From: CAIRDP01 sp037138335
Lineage (GTDB): Bacteria; Bacteroidota; Bacteroidia; Bacteroidales; FEN-979
Direction: 5' to 3'
Assembly (NCBI GenBank): GCA_037138335.1
Contig: JBAXIO010000010.1
Coordinates: 1 to 64,000, forward strand
DNA: 64,000 bases
Shown here: piece by piece, positions 35,321 to 43,682 of the stretch
Numbering within the stretch: position 1 is the first letter of the stretch
How the letters are laid out: each line of letters opens with the position of its first letter
Notes under the pieces: model-generated
Told to the model about the DNA's origin: nothing
What the model saw: the letters and a program-made list of their open reading frames with translations, nothing else
The model's database searches: none
Translations under genes and position numbers: made by a program

Positions 35321-36904
35321 TTATTTTGAAACGAGAATTTTCCCGGTAAGATTTCCTCTTGAAGTCCTGGCCTCAAGTAAATATTCCCCGTCTGAAAGGC
35401 CTGAAAGAATAAACGTAGCTGTCAGAAGTTCATCATTTTTCGAGCCTTTCACTGACTCTGACCTCAGGATATTTCCGTTCAGGTCGTACAGCAGCAATTG
35501 GAATAGCCCGGGTGCTTCGGCCCACAGTTTGTCTTTAGCCGGATTAGGCCCGTATCTCATCCAGGGTGGTATTTCGGAGGCCACCGGCCTGATTCCTCCC
35601 GTACCCGGGTGATACAGGCCGGTTCTCTGGAACCATATATTCAACCGGTCGTTGCGGGTATCTCCCCAAACAGCGCTCATGGTGTCATCGGCCATCACCA
35701 CATTCATAAAATCATTTCCTTTTCCTGTGAGAACCTGGTTAAAACCGATTACCGTGTCGGAGATCCTGAAATTTGCCGAAAAATGCAGTGAATCGTGCCA
35801 TCGTACTGCGCCATATATCTCGTAGGAAGTGGCATAGCCTGTGTCGGGGGCATGCCTCCGGTCGCGCCATGCTGAAATAAGGTCACCGCCGGGACTGAAT
35901 CCTGCCCAGGCCAGTTCCTGCATTCGTCCGTTACCCACCGGGTCATCGTTGACGCGTACGGTGTCATTCCAGGTAACTCCACCGTTATGCGATTCAATCA
36001 TCACAACATCCGGATCGCCGAACATCGTGGAAATGCGGAAAAATGCCAGATGGGTTGGATTTACAGGGTCGGCGACCAGGCGGTAGCCTTTTTTCGAAAG
36101 CGTATCGGTCACACCTGCTGCACCAATAACCACCGGGTGATAATCAAAAGAGGCCCCGCCATTGGCTGAGCTTGCAAGGATGAACCTGGGGAAAAGGCTC
36201 TGTGTGGTCTCCCAGCTGGGATAAATGGAATAGAACATCCCGTTTGAACCGGTCTCAGGAGCTGCCATCGGCCCAGCAATATAAGGCCCGACCATCCAGT
36301 TCAGCGTATCGAGATAACGCCAGCTTTCCCAGCTTTGCCCGGCATCGATTGAACGAATGAAGTAAGGCCGGTTCGGAGGGGCAATCCAGGGAGCCGGTTT
36401 GCTTGTGACATACATCCTCCCGTTGTAGGCACCGCCTGAACGGTCAATAGTGAGCCAGGGCCGGTCGATAGGCTTCTCCGGGCCGTCGTCCAGGGCATCT
36501 ATCACCTTTCTCCGCTGGCTCCAGTTTAGCCCGCCATCCGCAGACTTCACAACATAAACAGCGCCTGAATCCGGACTTTTTCTGTAATCCACGTAGGCAA
36601 GAAAAAGGTTCCCCGAAGCATCGAAAGCCAGTGAAGGGTCGGCCGAAGTGAAATTAGGGGAAGCATGAGGAACACTCTTCGCTGGGCTCCAGCTTCGCCC
36701 GCCGTCAAATGTTGCCGATGTCTTGATCGCAATTTGCTGGAAAGGGATATAACCCATCCAGGCGACAACCAGGTGCGAAGGATTCGCCGGATCAATGGCA
36801 AGATAGGGTTCCCCGTCGAAAAAAAGGCCCTGCGAGAGGTTGATGTTCTGTGAAGAGACCATCAATGCTGAAAAAATGAAAGCGATGAAAAAAAATATAC
36901 GCAT
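35321..36904 (-). CDS. Sialidase-like (BNR/Asp-box) protein with T9SS tail
   Basis: 527 aa. The signal peptide MRIFFFIAFIFSALMVSSQ is followed by a six-bladed propeller-like body with Asp-box motifs (SADGGLNWSQ, SIDAGQSWES, SHNGGVTWND, ATFDGGRSW). The C terminus has a T9SS type A sorting domain (RYGPNPAKDKLWAEAP, GLSDGEYLLEA, GKILVSK). It is probably secreted. Asp-box propellers include sialidases, but the catalytic Arg triad and Tyr/Glu pair could not be identified with confidence, so enzymatic activity is not claimed. An alternative start 16 codons upstream was rejected because the signal peptide begins at 36904. Confidence 0.78.
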   Translation of the reverse strand: MRIFFFIAFIFSALMVSSQNINLSQGLFFDGEPYLAIDPANPSHLVVAWMGYIPFQQIAIKTSATFDGGRSWSPAKSVPHASPNFTSADPSLAFDASGNLFLAYVDYRKSPDSGAVYVVKSADGGLNWSQRRKVIDALDDGPEKPIDRPWLTIDRSGGAYNGRMYVTSKPAPWIAPPNRPYFIRSIDAGQSWESWRYLDTLNWMVGPYIAGPMAAPETGSNGMFYSIYPSWETTQSLFPRFILASSANGGASFDYHPVVIGAAGVTDTLSKKGYRLVADPVNPTHLAFFRISTMFGDPDVVMIESHNGGVTWNDTVRVNDDPVGNGRMQELAWAGFSPGGDLISAWRDRRHAPDTGYATSYEIYGAVRWHDSLHFSANFRISDTVIGFNQVLTGKGNDFMNVVMADDTMSAVWGDTRNDRLNIWFQRTGLYHPGTGGIRPVASEIPPWMRYGPNPAKDKLWAEAPGLFQLLLYDLNGNILRSESVKGSKNDELLTATFILSGLSDGEYLLEARTSRGNLTGKILVSK

Positions 36905-36970
36905 AAAAAACGCTTCTCCCATGATTGACCCCGCCTGCCTGAACTGCCTCAATACCCGGAAATATGATAA

Positions 36971-37450
36971 TTACGAAGATTCGGCTTCAAGCGAATCTAC
37001 CAGCTCAGCCATCAAGGCAAGCAGCCTCTTTGACTTAGCCTTACCCAGGCGTTTTTCGAATTCGGCAGCCAGTTCGTTGTTTGTTTCCCATATCTTCAAC
37101 AGCGTGTCTGCACCTTTGTCGGTGAGTGAAATAATGTTGCAGCGGCTGTCCTGTTCGTTATGCTGAATGGTAATGAGCTCATTTTTTAACATCTCCTGTA
37201 CAAGCTTGCTCATGGCCTGTTTTGAAACTTTTGCCCGTTTTGCCATCCCGCTGTTTGACACCCCGTCAAGCCCGATGGTGAACAAGAGGTGGATATGGCT
37301 CGGGCCCATATGCTCAAGCCCCATCCTGGGCAACAAATCATCGTCGATTTTTACAAGGTACCTGTAAAGTAAGTAGATCTGCCGGCCAAAACTTTCACTT
37401 TTTGCAGGCATCCGTTCAAGTAATTTTTTCTTTACTGATTTTGAAAGCAT
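36971..37450 (-). CDS. MarR family transcriptional regulator
   Basis: 159 aa. A winged helix-turn-helix in the MarR arrangement: VSNSGMAKRAKVSKQAMSKL (recognition helix) followed by the wing NEQDSRCNIISLTDKG, flanked by dimerisation helices. It is divergent from the EmrA/EmrB/TolC operon with 87 bp between start codons. An imperfect palindrome sits inside the operon promoter, so repression of the efflux operon, released by a toxic ligand, is the expected role (inference from the emrR-emrAB arrangement). Confidence 0.85.
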   Translation of the reverse strand: MLSKSVKKKLLERMPAKSESFGRQIYLLYRYLVKIDDDLLPRMGLEHMGPSHIHLLFTIGLDGVSNSGMAKRAKVSKQAMSKLVQEMLKNELITIQHNEQDSRCNIISLTDKGADTLLKIWETNNELAAEFEKRLGKAKSKRLLALMAELVDSLEAESS

Positions 37451-37481
37451 TGTAAATTTTATATAAATTTGGTCAACTACA

Positions 37482-37499
37482 TTGTCGATATTTCGTCAA
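37482..37499 (+). promoter_or_regulatory. Predicted MarR operator
   Basis: An 18-bp imperfect palindrome (TTGTCGATATTTCGTCAA, 7 of 9 pairs match) fills the space between the -33 and -7 elements. GTCAAC also recurs as a direct repeat at 37472 and 37495. Binding here would block the efflux promoter. Confidence 0.4.
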
Positions 37500-37514
37500 C
37501 TTAGTTTACTTTTG
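37482..37514 (+). promoter_or_regulatory. Promoter of the efflux operon
   Basis: TTG (37482-37484), 22-bp spacer, TACTTTTG (37507-37514), matching the Bacteroidota consensus; the ATG at 37538 is 24 nt beyond. Confidence 0.55.
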
Positions 37515-37537
37515 CAAAAATATAAAAAAGTATTTAC

Positions 37538-38587
37538 ATGGCCACCGAATCCGTAAAAGAACCTAAATCAGGTAAAAAAATATTACCCCGGATCATAATA
37601 ATAACCGTGGTTGTCATAGGCCTCACATACCTTGCAAAAGAGGTTTGGCATGCCATCAATCATGAAGAGACCGATAATGCCCAGGTGGAAATGCGGCTTG
37701 TCCCTATTTTGTCAAGGGTATCAGGTTATGTGAGCAAAATCTATGTTGATGACTATGCGAATGTCGCCAAAGGGCAGCTCCTTATGGTGGTTGATTCAAC
37801 GGAATTGCAGCTGCAGCTTGACGAAATGCGGGCCGATTTCAGCCAGTCCCTGTCTGACATTGAAAATGCAAAGGCATCCCTCACCAATGCCGATGCATCG
37901 CTTTCCTCGGCAAAGTCCAACCTCGAAGTGATCAGGATCAGGCAGTCCAAGGCAGCCAATGACCTGAACCGCGATAAAAAATTGTTTGAGGGGAACGCTA
38001 TCACCAAACGGCAGATCGACGACTCACAATCGAATTTCGATGTTACAACCAAACAGCTGGAGACAAGCCAGCTTGACGTAAAGGTGGCCGAAACGCGGCT
38101 GGAAGTGCTCAGGTCGCTGGTAGGCAAGGCCCAGGCCCAGGCCGATATCAAAAAAGCACGTATCGAACAGCAGAAGCTGAAACTCTCCTATTGCAGGATC
38201 TTTGCAATTGCCGACGGGAAACTGGGGAAGCGGAATATCGACGAGGGGCAGTTCATCCAGTCGGGCACCCCTCTTGTTACTATCGTGAACAGCGAAAGCC
38301 AGTGGGTGATAGCAAACTTTAAGGAGAACCAGGTAAAGAACATCCATGTGGGGCAGATCGTGGAAATCAAAATTGACGGTTATCCAAAGCTCCAGGTGCA
38401 GGGCAAGGTCATTTCCCTGTCAGAGGCGACAGGCGCCAGGTTTTCTCTGCTTCCGCCCGATAACGCAACAGGAAATTTTGTAAAAGTCACCCAGCGGATC
38501 CCGGTGCGAATCGAGATCATAGACGCCGCTAAATACAAGGATGTGCTGAGAGCAGGGATGAGCGTGGTTGTTTCTGTTCCTATCTGA
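37538..38587 (+). CDS. EmrA-type membrane fusion protein (HlyD family)
   Basis: 349 aa. A single N-terminal transmembrane helix (about residues 18-40), the split biotinyl/lipoyl domain (DNAQVEMRLVPILSRVSGYV; GQFIQSGTPLVTIVN), a long alpha-helical hairpin (about 95-200) and a beta-barrel/membrane-proximal domain ending in AGMSVVVSVPI. The periplasmic adaptor links the inner-membrane pump encoded 8 bp downstream to the outer-membrane channel of the same operon. The hydrophobic-drug substrate class is inferred from the EmrAB family. Confidence 0.9.
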   Translation: MATESVKEPKSGKKILPRIIIITVVVIGLTYLAKEVWHAINHEETDNAQVEMRLVPILSRVSGYVSKIYVDDYANVAKGQLLMVVDSTELQLQLDEMRADFSQSLSDIENAKASLTNADASLSSAKSNLEVIRIRQSKAANDLNRDKKLFEGNAITKRQIDDSQSNFDVTTKQLETSQLDVKVAETRLEVLRSLVGKAQAQADIKKARIEQQKLKLSYCRIFAIADGKLGKRNIDEGQFIQSGTPLVTIVNSESQWVIANFKENQVKNIHVGQIVEIKIDGYPKLQVQGKVISLSEATGARFSLLPPDNATGNFVKVTQRIPVRIEIIDAAKYKDVLRAGMSVVVSVPI

Positions 38588-38595
38588 TCGCGCCA

Positions 38596-40158
38596 ATGCA
38601 GTACCTCAGCAAAACGGCGAAGGTTATCATCGCACTCACCACCATTTCGGCGGCCATCATGGAGCTGATCGACACTTCCATCGTGAATGTCGCCCTGAAC
38701 CAGATGGCCGGCAACCTTGGAGCTTCCATTGAGGATATAGCCTGGGTGATCACTTCCTACGCCATCGCCAATGTGATCATCATCCCCATGACAGGATTTC
38801 TTGCAGCCTTTTTCGGAAGGCGCCGTTATTATATGGCCTCCATTATCATCTTTACCATAGCTTCTGTTTTCTGCGGAATGTCCACCTCCCTTTGGCAAAT
38901 CGTATTATGGCGTTTTGTCCAGGGGCTTGGCGGGGGCGGGTTGTTGTCAACATCCCAGTCCATCCTCTTCGAGACCTTCCCGGGCAAGCAGAGGGGCCTT
39001 GCGGCAGCCCTGTTCGGAATGGGTGTGGTCCTCGGCCCCACCCTGGGACCCACGGTAGGCGGGCTGATCATCGACAGCTATTCCTGGCCGCTTATTTTCT
39101 ATATCAACGTCCCGTTTGGCATCCTGGCAAGTATCCTCACCTACCGCTTCATTCCAAGGGGGTTCGACATCCATATAAAACCCAGGATAGACTGGAGCGG
39201 CATTTTCCTGCTTACCATTGGGGTAAGCGCCCTGCAGTATGTTCTTGAAAGAGGGGAATATGAAGACTGGTACGATTCCAAACTGATCATCTGGCTCACC
39301 GTAATTGCAGTGGTAGGCCTGGTTACCTTCGTCTGGTGGGAACTGAAACAGAAAGAACCTGTCGTCAACCTCCGTATTCTCAAGGACCGGAACCTGGCGC
39401 TTACCACCCTTCTCACGTTCATCGTAGGGTTTATTTTGTTCACCTCGGTTTTTATCTTCCCCCTGATGCTGCAACGGGTACTTGGTTATACGGCTTATGA
39501 AACCGGGCTGACCCTTCTGCCCGCATCCATCCTTTCTCTCTTTTTCATGCCCTTCATCGGCAAGGCGCTGCAGGCCGGGACGCCTCCCAAACTTTTTGTC
39601 GGCATAGGGTTTATCTTTCTCATTGGCTTTGGCATACTGATGTCAAGGGCCGACCTGAATGTGTCCTCTGGTTTCTTTGCCCTGCCGCTGATGATCAGGG
39701 GTGCAGGGCTGGCCTGCCTTTTTGTTCCCTTGAATGCCATGGCTGTCGCCGGATTACAGCCCCGCGATATCCCGCAGGGGGTCGCTTTGAACAATATGAT
39801 GCGGCAGATGGGCGGATCTTTCGGCATTGCAATAATCAACAACTATGTGGCTCACCGTGTCGCAGTTCACCGCATGGACCTGATAAGCAATATTTACAAC
39901 GGCAGCCAGCAATTTGCAGAGCGTTACAACCAGGTGTACCAGGGTTTACAGGCCAAACTTCCGTTTGCAGCCAACCTGCAAAAGCAGACCTGCCAGGTGA
40001 TAGAAGGGGCTGTAATGAAGCAGACTTTTATGCTGAGTTACCTTGACGCTTTTCTTTACGCAACGCTTTTCATCCTGATTGCCTTCCCGCTTATCTTCAT
40101 CACAAAGAACAGGAGGATTGGCGGGGACCAGGTGGCGGCGGCAAGTGAAGCGCATTAG
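38596..40158 (+). CDS. EmrB/QacA-type DHA2 multidrug MFS transporter
   Basis: 520 aa with about 14 transmembrane segments. Motif D1-like ELIDTSIVNVALNQMAG in TM1, motif A GFLAAFFGRRRYYMAS in loop 2-3 and motif C GMGVVLGPTLGPTVGGLI in TM5 identify a drug:proton antiporter of the DHA2 family. It operates in the inner membrane as the middle component of the tripartite pump. The divergent MarR gene points to inducible toxic-compound export. Confidence 0.93.
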   Translation: MQYLSKTAKVIIALTTISAAIMELIDTSIVNVALNQMAGNLGASIEDIAWVITSYAIANVIIIPMTGFLAAFFGRRRYYMASIIIFTIASVFCGMSTSLWQIVLWRFVQGLGGGGLLSTSQSILFETFPGKQRGLAAALFGMGVVLGPTLGPTVGGLIIDSYSWPLIFYINVPFGILASILTYRFIPRGFDIHIKPRIDWSGIFLLTIGVSALQYVLERGEYEDWYDSKLIIWLTVIAVVGLVTFVWWELKQKEPVVNLRILKDRNLALTTLLTFIVGFILFTSVFIFPLMLQRVLGYTAYETGLTLLPASILSLFFMPFIGKALQAGTPPKLFVGIGFIFLIGFGILMSRADLNVSSGFFALPLMIRGAGLACLFVPLNAMAVAGLQPRDIPQGVALNNMMRQMGGSFGIAIINNYVAHRVAVHRMDLISNIYNGSQQFAERYNQVYQGLQAKLPFAANLQKQTCQVIEGAVMKQTFMLSYLDAFLYATLFILIAFPLIFITKNRRIGGDQVAAASEAH

Positions 40159-40194
40159 AACTTCGAATATTGAACATTGAAAATCGAATTATGA

Positions 40195-41523
40195 ATGAAA
40201 AAGTTTAGACAATTGACCGGAATGAGAATCCTGTTATCGGTAGCCGTAATTTTCCTTTTGATCAATGCGTTGCCGGCCCAGGAGATCCCTGTGCCTTCAA
40301 CTTTGAAACTGCTCGTGGGGCAGTCATTTCAGAAGTATCCCAAAGTGGGTGAAATGAGCGAACTCGTGAGGATGAGTGAAGTGAAGGTCAATCTTGGAAA
40401 AGCAGGATACTGGCCGGTTGCAGGTGCAAACCTGTCATACAACCGTCTTTACCCGACTCCGGCCATCGAGATCCCCATGGGTTCCACGGTACAGTCCTTC
40501 AAAGTGGCGCCTGCCGACAATTACAACGCCTCTGTAAGCCTGGCCCAGCCAATCCTTGATCTGCGCACACCGGCTGCCGTAAACAAGGCAAAAAGCGATC
40601 TCTTAACATCCAAAGACAATCTTGAGAGCTTCAAAATCCAGCTCGCATACCAGGTAGCCCAGATCTATTATTCCATTATCTTCCTGAATAAAAGCCTGGT
40701 GGTCCAGAAAGAACAGATCAGCCTTCTGCAATCCACCCTGCAACAGATCGACGTGAAAGTAAAGAACGGCGATGCACTTACCTATGACCTGGTTTCAACC
40801 CAGGTAAAATACACCAATGCCGAAAACTTTTACACCGACCTAGTAACCCAGCTCAACAAACAGTATAATATGCTTGGGATGCTGACAGGAAGTACCGGAA
40901 CGGGCTACCTGATCGATACCGTCGTTAACCAGTCCACATTCAGGATAACAACCGGCTCCCTGTTCACCCTGGCCTTTCAGAACAACCCGGAACTCAGGAT
41001 TGCCGGGGATAAGATCCGGTCGGCGGGATGGGACATTGTTTCTGCCAACCGTTTACGGATGCCCCTGCTCAATTTCCAGGCCGGGCTGGGTTATAAAAAC
41101 GGCTTCATGCCCGAGATCGATGCAGTGACCTTCAACTATGCAGTCGGTGTTGGCCTCACGATCCCCATCATTCCGGCAAGCCGCCCCGGTCTGCAAAAAC
41201 AGCTTGCCACGATCAGCCTCAATTCCTCGAAACTGGCGCTCGAATCACAGAAAGTAAACCTGAACAAGGACCTGCTGAACTCCCTCGACGACATTCAGAA
41301 AAACATGAAAAAACTGGCCAGCGCCGATACCCTGATCAGCCAGGCCCAGCTGGCCATGGACCTTGCTGCAGACCGCTATAAATACGGGGTTATCACCAAC
41401 CTTGACCTGCTTACATCCATAACCAATTATAAGGATGCCCAGCTTAGCCGCCTGCAGTATGAATACAACCTGCTTCTCTCCAGGATGGAATTATGCAGGC
41501 TTTCAGGCGTCATATGGTGGTAA
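40195..41523 (+). CDS. TolC-family outer-membrane efflux protein
   Basis: 442 aa. A signal peptide (cleavage near LPAQE) precedes two OEP repeats with the usual long coiled-coil helices (about residues 100-210 and 310-420) and the short beta-barrel strands (AAGANLSYNRLYP, NFQAGLGYKNGF). It forms the trimeric outer-membrane duct for the pump encoded just upstream (36-bp gap). The gap holds an AT-rich TTGAACATTGAA-like stretch but no clear promoter. Confidence 0.9.
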   Translation: MKKFRQLTGMRILLSVAVIFLLINALPAQEIPVPSTLKLLVGQSFQKYPKVGEMSELVRMSEVKVNLGKAGYWPVAGANLSYNRLYPTPAIEIPMGSTVQSFKVAPADNYNASVSLAQPILDLRTPAAVNKAKSDLLTSKDNLESFKIQLAYQVAQIYYSIIFLNKSLVVQKEQISLLQSTLQQIDVKVKNGDALTYDLVSTQVKYTNAENFYTDLVTQLNKQYNMLGMLTGSTGTGYLIDTVVNQSTFRITTGSLFTLAFQNNPELRIAGDKIRSAGWDIVSANRLRMPLLNFQAGLGYKNGFMPEIDAVTFNYAVGVGLTIPIIPASRPGLQKQLATISLNSSKLALESQKVNLNKDLLNSLDDIQKNMKKLASADTLISQAQLAMDLAADRYKYGVITNLDLLTSITNYKDAQLSRLQYEYNLLLSRMELCRLSGVIWW

Positions 41524-41632
41524 AATAAAGGGCGGCCTGATTATCAGGGCACTATTTATTGGCGGAATTTTAGTTTGATCAATCCACAGGCAGCTTTTGT
41601 ATTATCTTTATCCATAATTAAAACCGAAAACC

Positions 41633-42031
41633 ATGATCTATTACATAAAACTTTACCTGGCCACCCTGGCTGTATTTTTTGCCACCGATATGGTTTGGCT
41701 TGTTTTCGTTGCCCGTTCATTTTATAAAAAATACCTGGGATACCTGATGGCGCCAACGGTTAACTGGGCCGCCGCAATAATTTTCTACCTTCTGTTTATA
41801 GTCGGGATACTCGTGTTTGTTGTGCTTCCGGGGGTTAAAGAAAATTCCCTTCCAAACACGATTTTCAGGGCCGTGCTATTCGGGCTTATCACATATGCCA
41901 CCTATGACCTTACCAACCTTGCGACAATCAACCAATGGCCGCTTGTAATCACCCTGGTTGACCTGGTTTGGGGGATGGTACTTTCTACCATAGTGAGTGT
42001 TGCATCATACTTTATTGCCAGGTGGCTTTAG
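41633..42031 (+). CDS. DUF2177 family membrane protein
   Basis: 132 aa with four transmembrane segments (about 5-27, 45-68, 78-98, 108-130). The hallmarks ATDMVWLVFVARSFYKKYLG and YDLTNLATINQWPL are those of DUF2177. The function of this family is unknown; the small conserved helical protein resides in the inner membrane. It converges on the DUF6515 gene. Confidence 0.85.
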   Translation: MIYYIKLYLATLAVFFATDMVWLVFVARSFYKKYLGYLMAPTVNWAAAIIFYLLFIVGILVFVVLPGVKENSLPNTIFRAVLFGLITYATYDLTNLATINQWPLVITLVDLVWGMVLSTIVSVASYFIARWL

Positions 42032-42078
42032 CCTTTTTGTAAGCCTGCAACAGCATTATCAGCAAAACACGGCCTGCT

Positions 42079-43029
42079 TTATTTTGCCTCCTTCACTTCA
42101 ACAACTTCATACATTTTCTTCCCATTCTCTACGATGGGTTGATAATAGGTCTCCCCTACCTGCACGTAAGTTACTTCGCCGATTTTCACTTCTTTCCCTC
42201 CTTCAGGAAGATTTTCAACTATCGAACCAGCAGTTGGTGGGACAACCGTATACACCTGGCCTGATTTCTCATAATATGTACCACCATAATAATAATTGTT
42301 GGTGGTTTCATTTATGACCACCGTTTGGGAACCCTGCGGCAGGGTTGTAATGGTTGCTCCGACCGGGGCGGGTACGACGGTATAACCACTGCCGGAGGGC
42401 ACATAATACACACCCTGGTCATAATAATATTGCTGGCTTGCAACAGTAACAGCGATAGCGGTGGCTGTCATGGCAGCAATCATAAAGCCAACAGGATGCC
42501 AGACCGGGCCCCAACGGTAAGGAGTATAGGGATGATATGCGTATGGATGGTAGCAATAATAAGCATGCCCGCCATAAGCATAGGGGGGCCGCGGATAAGG
42601 CCTTGGATTGGCTACAACAACAGTGCTCCTGTTGACATTGACATTAACATTCTTGCTGTTGTCAATATTCACATTCTTCTTGCTGTTGTCAATATTTACA
42701 TTGTTCCCGCTTACATTGGTTTTATTCCCGGTTGAAACATTGGTCTTATCACCGGTCGAGACTTTGATATTGTTCCCGCCTGAAACCTTGGTATTATCCC
42801 CGGCCGAAACTTTGTTGCCGCCGGGTTTCGCACCTGGCGTTCTTTGTTTTGTCCCGCCCTGACCCGGCCTGCCAGTATTGCCAGCAGGTTTTGCAACATT
42901 CTGTCTTCCCTGGCCCTCTCCTGCTCCCCGGCCTTCTCTTTGTGCATTAGCTGAAACAGGTGTAAGAACGGCCAGTAAACTCACGCAGAGGCCAATGCAG
43001 ATTAATCTTAAACTGAATCTTGTTTTCAT
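42079..43029 (-). CDS. DUF6515-family secreted protein with low-complexity Asn/Val repeats
   Basis: 316 aa. A signal peptide (cleavage near ANAQ) is followed by a Gly/Arg/Gln-rich segment, a repetitive stretch (about 71-133), a short Tyr/Pro/His-rich segment with a hydrophobic helix (about 175-195), and a C-terminal DUF6515 region (about 198-310) of VYYVPSGSGYTVVPAPVGA-type units. The domain is found in Bacteroidota envelope proteins of unknown function. It is 3 bp downstream of the next minus-strand gene, so the two probably form an operon. Confidence 0.75.
   Translation of the reverse strand: MKTRFSLRLICIGLCVSLLAVLTPVSANAQREGRGAGEGQGRQNVAKPAGNTGRPGQGGTKQRTPGAKPGGNKVSAGDNTKVSGGNNIKVSTGDKTNVSTGNKTNVSGNNVNIDNSKKNVNIDNSKNVNVNVNRSTVVVANPRPYPRPPYAYGGHAYYCYHPYAYHPYTPYRWGPVWHPVGFMIAAMTATAIAVTVASQQYYYDQGVYYVPSGSGYTVVPAPVGATITTLPQGSQTVVINETTNNYYYGGTYYEKSGQVYTVVPPTAGSIVENLPEGGKEVKIGEVTYVQVGETYYQPIVENGKKMYEVVEVKEAK
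42631..42819 (-). repeat. KVS(A/G/T)G(D/N) and NVNIDNSK coding repeats
   Basis: Within the DUF6515 protein, five units of about eight residues (KVSAGDNT, KVSGGNNI, KVSTGDKT, NVSTGNKT, NVSGNN) are followed by two NVNIDNSK units and an NVNVNVN tail. The pattern is beta-solenoid-like low complexity and prone to length variation. Confidence 0.75.
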
Positions 43030-43032
43030 AAT

Positions 43033-43503
43033 TTACTTTAAAGGTTTTGAGATGAAAGGTACATTCTGCAGGATCTTCATACGGATTGTTGTCAGGATAT
43101 AATTTTCTATCTGGTAAAACTGCGTGGCCACAATACCGTCTGAAATTGTTTTGACCTTGCCGTAGTAAATAACGATAAGATCATCGGTCTTTTTCTGGAG
43201 AGCAATGACTTTCTTTGTCCACTCGTCGGCCTGAACGGGGGTAAAATCAAAATAATGGTCGGCATACTGCTTGAGGAGGTCAATACGCTCCCTGCCAAGC
43301 GCCTTGCGCTGGGTTTCATATAGGTCATAAAGTTTCCAGAACGCATCCTTTTGTGCAGGGGTTACCTTAACAAATTCAGCAACAACGGCTTTTTTATCCT
43401 TGCCGAACGCAGCCTGCACCAGGTCAATTTCTTCTTTGTTCGATTGGGCCCATGCAAATGAGCTTACAAATAGCACTGCAATAAGAAAGATGTACTTTTT
43501 CAT
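43033..43503 (-). CDS. Periplasmic helical protein (Spy/LTXXQ-like), function unknown
   Basis: 156 aa. The signal peptide (MKKYIFLIAVLFVSSFAWAQ) is followed by an all-helical body with VTPAQKDAFWKLYDLYETQRKALG..., reminiscent of Spy/LTXXQ or heavy-metal-resistance-type helical proteins by length and charge, though no LTXXQ motif is exact. It is first in a two-gene unit with the DUF6515 gene. A TATATTTG -7 element lies 38 nt upstream. The TTG start four codons earlier was rejected in favour of the ATG at 43503. Confidence 0.6.
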   Translation of the reverse strand: MKKYIFLIAVLFVSSFAWAQSNKEEIDLVQAAFGKDKKAVVAEFVKVTPAQKDAFWKLYDLYETQRKALGRERIDLLKQYADHYFDFTPVQADEWTKKVIALQKKTDDLIVIYYGKVKTISDGIVATQFYQIENYILTTIRMKILQNVPFISKPLK

Positions 43504-43540
43504 AATGTTTCGCAATTTTATACGTGTTGTTATTTAGTAA

Positions 43541-43548
43541 CAAATATA
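43541..43548 (-). promoter_or_regulatory. -7 element for the helical-protein/DUF6515 pair
   Basis: TATATTTG on the minus strand (exact TAnnTTTG). A TTG lies upstream at the rather short spacing of 15 bp. Confidence 0.4.
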
Positions 43549-43651
43549 GTAATTTATAATTCACAAATTTTTCAGGATAAAGGGTGCCATTTGCGATCAG
43601 GGAACGCGCTGCATGTGCTTTCTGACAGCGGAAATTCTTGGAAAATAAGTT

Positions 43652-43659
43652 TACATTTG
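43652..43659 (+). promoter_or_regulatory. -7 element of the GH29-GH31 operon
   Basis: TACATTTG, an exact TAnnTTTG match, 23 nt before the ATG at 43683. Its position also rules out the longer upstream start at 43638. No clear -33 TTG at standard spacing. Confidence 0.4.
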
Positions 43660-43682
43660 TACCGGTTATCTGTCACAAACCC

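Noticed and set aside
35321..36904. Calling the BNR protein a sialidase
   Set aside because: Asp-boxes are present but the catalytic Arg triad, Tyr and Glu could not be identified.
41536..41548. CCTGA-TTA-TCAGG hairpin after tolC as a terminator
   Set aside because: The stem is only 5 bp and no T-run follows it.
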